This document shows positions 7,527-12,669 of a DNA stretch of 12,669 bases, one piece after another; position 1 is the first letter of the stretch; each line of letters opens with the position of its first letter. Source of the DNA: Bacteroidota bacterium. Lineage in GTDB: Bacteria; Bacteroidota; Bacteroidia; UBA7662; CANHCV01. The notes under the pieces were generated by a model, which saw only the letters and a list, made by a program, of their open reading frames with translations, was not told the DNA's origin and did no database searches. Position numbers and translations under genes: made by a program. Location of the stretch: positions 1-12,669 of the forward strand of contig JAIYBD010000158.1 in NCBI GenBank assembly GCA_027488715.1, in the 5' to 3' direction.

Positions 7527-9057
7527 AAATCTTTTGAATTCCTTTTCCTTCAGCCGTTTCCATGTTAAGCAAATACATTCCTTGGGCCATTCCCGAAAAA
7601 TCCAAACTCTTCACTTGTATTCCCGCCGAGAACACTTCTTTGGGAAACGTTTTTACCACTTTCCCCTGAACATCCACCAATTGAAATTGCACCACGCATG
7701 AGCTTTCCAGATAAAACTCAATGTTACCTCGGCCTTTGACCGGGTTTGGATAAAATTTCAAGGGAAGTGTTATCGAATTTGATCCCACATCCTTCGAACC
7801 CAACGCCCGATTTTCATCGCCAGTGACATAAGGAACATACGTGAGGTAATTCAAAAACATTTCATCGGTGGTACCTTCTCCCCAAGTTACTAAACGGGGT
7901 GGATTGCTGGGATTCAAGGGGTTATTGGTGGTATTGTCGTAAGTAGCTTCAACGATAATATTGGACAAGGCCGGAATTTTTACAAATTTTGGAAAGGTGT
8001 ACGAGCCTTGCCAATTGAAATCCCAATCATCTATTTTGATGAGCGGAATGGTGTCGTTCCGAGGCGTTACAGCATACGTTTTCCAAGATTTTCCAAGCAG
8101 ATGCGCGTGCGGATAGACCGACATAAGTGAAATGTCGTAGGGCACGCGACGGATGGCTCGGAACATAGGCATGGTATTGGGCTGAATCACAAAACTATTG
8201 GCGCCATTCGGGAAATCGTACGGATTCGCAGCATAGGTGATGGCTTGACGAGTTACCGTTCCTTGGGCAAAAAAGATGTTCAAGGAAGATCGATCGGTGT
8301 CGGAAACGGGGGAAGGAGCGTAGTGGATTTGCACCACGATATCGGCATTGGCGGGCAAACGTTTCGCAATTCCCGAAGGGTAACGAAGAACTTGGGAGCC
8401 CGGGGTATAGCCGGTAAATTCGCCTTGAACATCGGCATTGAAGCCGAAGCCGGGGTAGCCATAACCGGCATATTGCTGGTCTTTCCGGCGAGCAGTTCCC
8501 GTGGTATCGAAGCCAATCAAAGCGTGGTGAACAACTTTTCCGTTTCCAGGACGGAATTCAATGGCCGCAATTTGACGGTCTTGCAAAAGTCCACTAGGAA
8601 TCACGAAATTGCGGTATTCGTCGGTATTGTTTCCTTGGATGGTGTAGGTTTGCGACATCGATAATACCAAGTTGGGCGTTCCCAATTGAGAACCCGTAGG
8701 GAACGTTGGCGCTGGGGGTTCAAGGGTAGAATCGCCACGGGGCTTTCCTTGGGCCACCCAATCCTGCAATTTTTGAATATCGGCGGCACTCAGTCCACGC
8801 TCACCGATAAAATGGGAGTAATTGCGATCGGGTTTCCACGGTGGCATGCTCCGTTGTTGGGTAACATAAGCGATCATGTTGCCGAATTGAGCCACCTGTT
8901 GGTAATTGGTGAAGGGCATCGGCCCAACCTCTCCGGCTCGGTGGCAGGGAGTACAATTGCTATAAACGAGGGGAGCCACATCGGTGGCGAAGGTGACGGG
9001 CTGCGCTTGCAGGCCAATCATCGCAAAAGAAAAAACAAGAATAAGGAGGTTTTTCAT
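7516..9057 (-). CDS. Secreted haem c / copper type II monooxygenase-like protein with T9SS sorting domain
   Basis: This 513-residue exported protein probably does redox chemistry. Residues 1-18 are a signal peptide (LQA|Q). A cytochrome c-like domain follows with one haem site, C35-T-P-C38-H39; M47 or M71 (in MPPW) could be the axial ligand. Residues about 130-410 resemble the copper type II, ascorbate-dependent monooxygenase (PHM/DBH) fold and carry a full-looking ligand set: H177-H178 and H245 for the CuH site, and H317-x-H319 with M400 in TTDEM for the CuM site. Residues about 432-513 form a type IX secretion type A sorting domain: FYPNPVKG, then VQFQLVDVQGKVV, then GMYLLNM and the end KIYVE. 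The preceding thioredoxin-like gene is 4 nt away, and the stop overlaps the sirtuin gene by 11 nt. The domains are well supported; hydroxylase activity and substrate are inference. Confidence 0.86.
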   Translation of the reverse strand: MKNLLILVFSFAMIGLQAQPVTFATDVAPLVYSNCTPCHRAGEVGPMPFTNYQQVAQFGNMIAYVTQQRSMPPWKPDRNYSHFIGERGLSAADIQKLQDWVAQGKPRGDSTLEPPAPTFPTGSQLGTPNLVLSMSQTYTIQGNNTDEYRNFVIPSGLLQDRQIAAIEFRPGNGKVVHHALIGFDTTGTARRKDQQYAGYGYPGFGFNADVQGEFTGYTPGSQVLRYPSGIAKRLPANADIVVQIHYAPSPVSDTDRSSLNIFFAQGTVTRQAITYAANPYDFPNGANSFVIQPNTMPMFRAIRRVPYDISLMSVYPHAHLLGKSWKTYAVTPRNDTIPLIKIDDWDFNWQGSYTFPKFVKIPALSNIIVEATYDNTTNNPLNPSNPPRLVTWGEGTTDEMFLNYLTYVPYVTGDENRALGSKDVGSNSITLPLKFYPNPVKGRGNIEFYLESSCVVQFQLVDVQGKVVKTFPKEVFSAGIQVKSLDFSGMAQGMYLLNMETAEGKGIQKIYVE

Positions 9058-9061
9058 TGTT

Positions 9062-9547
9062 TTAGGATTTAGGTAAAGATAAAAGACAACCCACGGGTTT
9101 TATTTCGTTAACAGGTTTTGTTGAAGATTTTTCGAGGATGGTTTGGAGGTAATGATTTTGAAAGATGATGCGCCGCTTTCCGGGAGAAACAAACGCATCG
9201 TCGATGGCGCCTCGGTAAACGATTTCTTGATTCCTCCAAACCACCACCGAGGGCGAAACGGCAAAGGGTTGATCAGCATTCCAAACCTCCAAAGCGGCGG
9301 GTTCAAGAAGGATAGCTGCGTGGGAAAGTTGATGTTTGGAGAGGTATTGAACGGCGGCAAGGGAGTCGTTGGAGTTGGGAAAAACAAAGGTCCAACGAAC
9401 GCTAGGAAAATCATGTTGAAGCTTTCGGAATGTTGGTCCGTAAAATTGAGCCATCGGACAGGCTTCAAGCAAATAAACGTGTACGTCGGTTTGGGCCTTG
9501 GCAAGGAGAACAAAAAAAGACAAACAGAAGGCCCAAAGGAGTTGCAT
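9062..9547 (-). CDS. Exported thioredoxin-like (redoxin) protein
   Basis: This 161-residue protein has a signal peptide (M1 to about A18, MQLLWAFCLSFFVLLAKAQ) and a thioredoxin-like fold. I recognise EAC30-PMAQ at the active-site position, YGPTFRKLQHDFP as the following helix, SPSVVVW as the cis-Pro region, VYRGAIDDAF, and PVGC154 near the end. Comparable segments occur as the redoxin part of longer proteins that also carry haem c and copper monooxygenase regions. Here that partner is the separate gene 4 nt downstream. The normal CxxC pair is reduced to C30-P-M-A, so C30 and C154 are the only cysteines in the mature protein. I placed the start at 9547 rather than an in-frame ATG 54 nt upstream, because it opens directly into a signal peptide. 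The function is inferred from fold and neighbour. Confidence 0.72.
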   Translation of the reverse strand: MQLLWAFCLSFFVLLAKAQTDVHVYLLEACPMAQFYGPTFRKLQHDFPSVRWTFVFPNSNDSLAAVQYLSKHQLSHAAILLEPAALEVWNADQPFAVSPSVVVWRNQEIVYRGAIDDAFVSPGKRRIIFQNHYLQTILEKSSTKPVNEIKPVGCLLSLPKS

Positions 9548-9558
9548 ACCTAGTGAAG

Positions 9559-9566
9559 ACAAGGTA
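9559..9566 (-). promoter_or_regulatory. Weak candidate -7 element for the minus-strand run
   Basis: On the minus strand the bases read TACCTTGT, an imperfect match to TAnnTTTG, 11 nt before the redoxin ATG. No clear -33 TTG lies upstream. It is the best candidate in the 104-nt divergent gap (9548-9651), but a weak one. Confidence 0.25.
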
Positions 9567-9627
9567 CGTAGATGTTGGTTTAAGTAAGCTAAAAAAATCA
9601 AACCTTTTTTTTATTGTTTCATGGGGT

Positions 9628-9635
9628 TATTTTTG
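9628..9635 (+). promoter_or_regulatory. Putative Bacteroidota -7 element for the MBOAT operon
   Basis: TATTTTTG matches TAnnTTTG and ends 16 nt before the ATG at 9652, which would give a leader of about a dozen bases. The -33 position holds only a T run. The match lies in a T-rich stretch, so chance is a real alternative. Confidence 0.4.
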
Positions 9636-9651
9636 CTTCGCAACCCGAAAT

Positions 9652-11079
9652 ATGATTTTCAATTCATTTGAATTCCTGATTTTTTTGCCCCTCGTTTTCC
9701 TAATTTATTGGTTAATAGGTTCAAAAAAAACGCAATGGCAAAATAATTTTATTGTTGTTTGCAGCTACTTTTTTTATGGTTGGTGGGATTGGCGTTTTGT
9801 TTTTTTACTTCTTCTTTCAACGTTAATCGATTATTATTTTGGAATTATTGTTCATCAGACTCAGGATTTAAAAAGGAGAAAGACCTTCTTATGGCTAAGC
9901 ATTTTGAATAATTTAGCCGTACTTTTTTTCTTTAAGTATTTCAATTTTTTTACCGCTTCTTTCTCCCAACTTTTTGAAGGATTTGGAATGAAAATTCATC
10001 CCTACACGCTGGATATTCTATTACCAGTTGGGATTTCTTTTTACACATTTCATGGGATGTCGTATGTTTTCGATGTTTATCACCGAAGAATTGAACCTAC
10101 CAAGCATTTTGGGAATTATGCTTTATTTGTTAGTTTCTTTCCGTTATTGGTTGCAGGGCCCATAGAACGTGCCTCTCATTTACTTCCTCAAATTACCCAA
10201 AGGAGAATATTTAGAACGCATCAAGCCATAGAAGGTCTTAAATTAATTTTATGGGGCTTTTTTAAAAAAGTGGTTTTAGCAGATACTTTAGCACCCATTG
10301 TTGGTGGTGTTTTTGATCATTATGAAGATCACTCAGGAATATCGCTTCTTATCGGTGCCATTTATTTTTCATTTCAAATTTATGGTGATTTTAGTGGTTA
10401 TTCAGATATTGCGTTAGGCACGGCCAAATTATTTGGCTTTGAGCTTCTTTCCAATTTTAAGTTTCCATATTTCTCCCGTGATATTGCCGAATTTTGGCGA
10501 AGGTGGCACATTTCCCTTTCCTCTTGGTTTCGTGATTACGTGTATATTCCCCTTGGTGGTTCCAAGTTTGGGAAGAAAAAAGCCGTTCGGAATACGATTA
10601 TCATTTTTTTAATAAGTGGCTTTTGGCATGGCGCATCGTGGAATTTCATTATTTGGGGAGGTATCCATGCCCTCCTTTTTATTCCATTGTTATGGTTAAA
10701 TCGAAACCGAAAAAATATTTCAGAAGTGGTTGCTTCAAACCGATGGTTTCCAAACTTTCGTGAACTCCTTTCCATGGGGTTAACATTTGGATTAGTAACC
10801 TTCGCATGGATTTTCTTTCGATCGCCAAACCTAGAAACTTCATTCGGAATCCTTCAAAAAATCCTCACAATGGATGGCAAAAAAATCGACATTTCACTGA
10901 ATGAATTCCATTTGATTATAATCGTTATTTTGGTTGATTGGGCCCAGAGAAAAGATGAACGAAAAGTACTTCGATTCCCTAAATGGATTTTAGTACCACT
11001 TTCATTTTCTTTCCTCGATCAAATCATTGCTTCCATGCTTCATTTCTCAGAGCAGGAATTCATTTACTTTCAATTTTAA
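9652..11079 (+). CDS. MBOAT-family membrane O-acyltransferase (AlgI/PatA-like)
   Basis: This 475-residue polytopic membrane protein very probably carries an acyl (often acetyl) group across or at the inner membrane for O-acylation of an exported polysaccharide or cell-wall polymer. Family hallmarks are SYFFYGWWDWRF (38-49), LPVGISFYTFHGMSYVFDVY (124-143), FFPLLVAGPIERASHLLPQ (162-180), FQIYGDFSGYSDIA (241-254), FWRRWHISLSSWFRDYVYIPLGG (281-303, with H286), FWHGASWNF (324-332, with catalytic H326) and the C-terminal EFIYFQF. I set the start at 9652, where family similarity begins; 74 codons of open frame upstream look non-coding and cover the divergent promoter gap. The next gene starts 2 nt after the stop and encodes the kind of SGNH-like partner that MBOAT acyltransferases usually need. 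The acceptor glycan is unknown. Confidence 0.92.
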   Translation: MIFNSFEFLIFLPLVFLIYWLIGSKKTQWQNNFIVVCSYFFYGWWDWRFVFLLLLSTLIDYYFGIIVHQTQDLKRRKTFLWLSILNNLAVLFFFKYFNFFTASFSQLFEGFGMKIHPYTLDILLPVGISFYTFHGMSYVFDVYHRRIEPTKHFGNYALFVSFFPLLVAGPIERASHLLPQITQRRIFRTHQAIEGLKLILWGFFKKVVLADTLAPIVGGVFDHYEDHSGISLLIGAIYFSFQIYGDFSGYSDIALGTAKLFGFELLSNFKFPYFSRDIAEFWRRWHISLSSWFRDYVYIPLGGSKFGKKKAVRNTIIIFLISGFWHGASWNFIIWGGIHALLFIPLLWLNRNRKNISEVVASNRWFPNFRELLSMGLTFGLVTFAWIFFRSPNLETSFGILQKILTMDGKKIDISLNEFHLIIIVILVDWAQRKDERKVLRFPKWILVPLSFSFLDQIIASMLHFSEQEFIYFQF

Positions 11080-11081
11080 CC

Positions 11082-11981
11082 ATGAAAAAGTTTATTCAAA
11101 AATGTTTTTTTTGGTTCAGCATGTTTTTGATTTATAAACTTGTGATTGGAACTTTAATGCTCTCGGGAACAAAGGAACCGCTCCATTCAGATTTAGGTGT
11201 GAGTGGAAAAAAACAAGATATTATAGTTGGATCTTCCAATGTATACATCAACTACGACTATCAACGGATGAATGAAATGAATTGCCGCCCAATCCGTTCG
11301 TGTTGGATGCCGGCGTCTTATGGGGCGGCATTAAATTTGTACAAACTCAACCTTGTTGCCAAAAATGGTGATCGACTGGTGGTCGAATATCCCTACCATT
11401 GGTATTTATTCGACCTAATGGCTCCCCATAATGCTTCATTTTATTCCAAAGCTAACCTTCCCTTCTACACCTTTTTTGCTCAATATTTCCCAACCGATTT
11501 TATTGGACATACCGCCATGTTTTCCATTTTTCAACCTGAATTATGGACGTATCTCCTGCAAACAAATTCGAACCCAAACCAGAATCCATCATCCTCTTCT
11601 TTGTCTTTTAAAATCGATGTTGACTCTTCATATTACACATGCAATCAACTGAATTACAAAAGAATAAAACACAACATCCAAGCAAATACTTACCAAGATT
11701 TTCAATTTAAGAAAATTGTTCGTCACTTTCAATCCCTCAAAAAAGCTAAAAATCTTGAAGTTTATTTCAACTATCCGGCTATGGAAAAAGGGAACTATTC
11801 GGTTAACGAAGAATTGATTCAAGCAGTTGGAAAATATTTCCCAACCCTAACCACTTTTCAAGAATCTATCTGGGAACACCCATTCCAATTCGACCAGCGT
11901 TACCACCTCAATGCGTGTGGTGCAGAATTAAATTCTAGGCGTTTGGCCAAAAGATTGGAATTTTCAACTTCATCAAGATAA
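11082..11981 (+). CDS. Membrane-anchored SGNH-hydrolase-like partner of the MBOAT protein
   Basis: This 299-residue protein has an N-terminal membrane helix (about 8-28) and a presumed extracytoplasmic domain. I do not recognise a named family. Two segments resemble SGNH-hydrolase blocks: D46-IIVGSSN53 matches the nucleophile block with S51 or S52 as candidate serine, and F-D271-QRYH275-LNACGAEL matches the C-terminal Asp-His block followed by HLN-x-x-GA, common in AlgJ/DltD-type partners. The Asp-His spacing is DxxxH rather than the usual DxxH. It starts 2 nt after the MBOAT stop, so co-translation is likely, and this position is where MBOAT systems carry the enzyme that passes the acyl group to the polymer. 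The start at 11082 replaces an in-frame ATG 99 nt upstream that lies within the MBOAT gene. The role is inferred mostly from context. Confidence 0.7.
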   Translation: MKKFIQKCFFWFSMFLIYKLVIGTLMLSGTKEPLHSDLGVSGKKQDIIVGSSNVYINYDYQRMNEMNCRPIRSCWMPASYGAALNLYKLNLVAKNGDRLVVEYPYHWYLFDLMAPHNASFYSKANLPFYTFFAQYFPTDFIGHTAMFSIFQPELWTYLLQTNSNPNQNPSSSSLSFKIDVDSSYYTCNQLNYKRIKHNIQANTYQDFQFKKIVRHFQSLKKAKNLEVYFNYPAMEKGNYSVNEELIQAVGKYFPTLTTFQESIWEHPFQFDQRYHLNACGAELNSRRLAKRLEFSTSSR

Positions 11982-12034
11982 AATTTTCAAACCAAATAAG
12001 TACAAACTCAACTTCATTTTTTAAACGAACTTCT

Positions 12035-12042
12035 TACCTTTA
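12035..12042 (+). promoter_or_regulatory. Putative -7 element for asd
   Basis: TACCTTTA differs from TAnnTTTG at one base and ends 4 nt before the asd ATG, the same distance as at pssA. A TTC lies 19 nt upstream (12013-12015), again as at pssA. The 65-nt gap after the SGNH-like gene is AT-rich and holds no hairpin I can see. Confidence 0.4.
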
Positions 12043-12046
12043 TTCC

Positions 12047-12669
12047 ATGAAAGTAGCTGTGGTAGGAGCCACCGGATTGGTGGGCAGCAAAATGTTGCAA
12101 ATTCTGGAAGAACGACAATTTCCCGTTACCGAATTGATTCCGGTGGCGTCGGAAAAATCGGCGGGGAAAACCATCGTATTTCGAGGGAAACCGTACACCG
12201 TGGTCACCCTCGAACAAGCCGTTGCCCTCGCTCCTAACGTAGCCTTGTTTTCGGCAGGAGGAACCACCTCCAAAGCTTGGGCGCCGAAATTCGCCGCTGC
12301 GGGATGCACCGTCATCGACAACTCCTCGGCTTGGCGCATGGATCCTGAAATCCCGCTCATCGTGCCCGAGGTCAATGGAAACACGCTAACAGCACAACAT
12401 AAAATCATCGCCAATCCCAATTGCAGCACCATCCAAATGGTTTTGGCCCTGCATCCCATCCACCAAAAAAATCCCATCCATCGCATTGTCGTTTCCACCT
12501 ACCAATCGGTAACGGGAACGGGGAAAGCCGCGGTCGATCAACTCGAAAATGAAATCAAGGGAATCGAAGGGCCCATGGCCTACGCCCATCCCATCTTCAA
12601 AAATGCTATTCCTCAAATTGATGTTTTTTCCGACGACGATTATACCAAGGAAGAACTGAAAATGATGCG
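12047..12669 (+). CDS. asd: Aspartate-semialdehyde dehydrogenase, 3'-truncated by window edge
   Basis: Asd reduces aspartyl phosphate to aspartate semialdehyde with NADPH, the branch point to lysine/diaminopimelate, threonine and methionine. The first 207 residues are present. The NADP-binding GATGLVGSKML is at 7-17, FSAGGTTSKAWAP at 68-80, DNSSAWRMDP at 91-100, VPEVNG at 106-111, and the catalytic Cys is C126 in NPNCSTIQM. TYQSVTGTGKAA (151-162) follows the pattern of the bacterial family. The ATG is supported by the nucleotide-binding strand beginning at residue 2 and by the promoter-like element just upstream. No defect is seen; the C-terminal part lies outside the window. Base composition returns to the GC-richer level of the other housekeeping genes. 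Confidence 0.95.
   Translation, partial: MKVAVVGATGLVGSKMLQILEERQFPVTELIPVASEKSAGKTIVFRGKPYTVVTLEQAVALAPNVALFSAGGTTSKAWAPKFAAAGCTVIDNSSAWRMDPEIPLIVPEVNGNTLTAQHKIIANPNCSTIQMVLALHPIHQKNPIHRIVVSTYQSVTGTGKAAVDQLENEIKGIEGPMAYAHPIFKNAIPQIDVFSDDDYTKEELKMM

Larger units (their letters stand above)
9590..12046. other. AT-rich block covering the MBOAT/SGNH pair and flanking spacers
   Basis: Base composition shifts here. Hand counts of G+C in single 60-base lines give 16/60 (from 9721), 22/60 (from 10381) and 18/60 (from 11641). Flanking lines give 34/60 (from 2281), 32/60 (from 5881) and 36/60 (from 12241). Long T runs and A/T third positions are frequent inside the block. No integrase, insertion sequence or flanking direct repeat was seen. 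Hydrophobic proteins favour T-rich codons, which explains part of the shift in the MBOAT gene but less of it in the mostly soluble SGNH-like gene. Confidence 0.6.

Noticed and set aside
8245..9072. Two plus-strand open frames of 139 and 128 codons over the haem/copper gene
   Set aside because: They are opposite-strand shadows of a well-supported gene, with low-complexity translations and no recognisable domain.
9548..9601. Upstream in-frame ATG for the redoxin protein
   Set aside because: The 18 extra residues precede a clean signal peptide beginning at 9547 and would bury it.
9591..9612. A-run followed by T-run resembling a hairpin terminator
   Set aside because: The stem would be only A:T pairs, and genes on both sides point away from it, so no transcript would need to end there.
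9430..9651. 74-codon in-frame N-terminal extension of the MBOAT protein
   Set aside because: It is basic and unlike the family, it overlaps the divergent redoxin gene, and a promoter-like element sits at 9628-9635. Family similarity starts at 9652.
12040..12498. 152-codon minus-strand open frame over asd
   Set aside because: It is the antisense of a clearly recognised gene and has no family features.

Overview
The window looks like chromosomal DNA from a Bacteroidota (Bacteroidetes) bacterium. The evidence is a type IX secretion C-terminal sorting domain on a secreted cytochrome (about 7516-7760, minus strand), TAnnTTTG-like -7 promoter elements directly upstream of start codons (3106, 9628, 12035), an absence of obvious Shine-Dalgarno sequences, and protein family members typical of that phylum. 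No RNA genes, insertion sequences, CRISPR arrays or convincing terminators were seen. No gene-free stretch exceeds about 105 bases.

Layout. (1) 1-3099, plus: the 3' part of a large beta-propeller plus amidohydrolase protein whose start lies upstream of the window. (2) 3118-6294, plus: a very tight four-gene run of pssA (phosphatidylserine synthase with an unusual internal insertion), purS, a secreted M28 metallopeptidase and rsmI. These genes overlap by 11 nt, abut, and overlap by 4 nt in turn. (3) 6291-9547, minus: a second tight run, read right to left. It encodes an exported thioredoxin-like protein, a secreted haem c plus copper type II monooxygenase-like protein, a CobB-type sirtuin and a GNAT acetyltransferase. 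Its last gene converges on rsmI, with overlapping stop codons. (4) 9652-11981, plus: an AT-rich pair encoding an MBOAT O-acyltransferase and a membrane-anchored SGNH-like partner, probably a surface-glycan O-acylation module. (5) 12047-end, plus: the start of asd (aspartate-semialdehyde dehydrogenase), cut by the window end.

How the genes fit together. Most of the content is housekeeping: phospholipid synthesis, purine synthesis, rRNA methylation and the aspartate pathway. Two accessory-looking modules stand out. The redoxin-like protein and the haem/copper oxidoreductase lie 4 nt apart and are probably one envelope redox system. The catalytic chemistry and substrate of that system cannot be read from sequence. 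The MBOAT/SGNH pair is markedly more AT-rich than its flanks and may have been acquired. The sirtuin and the GNAT protein, 3 nt apart, are a possible deacylase/acetyltransferase pair.
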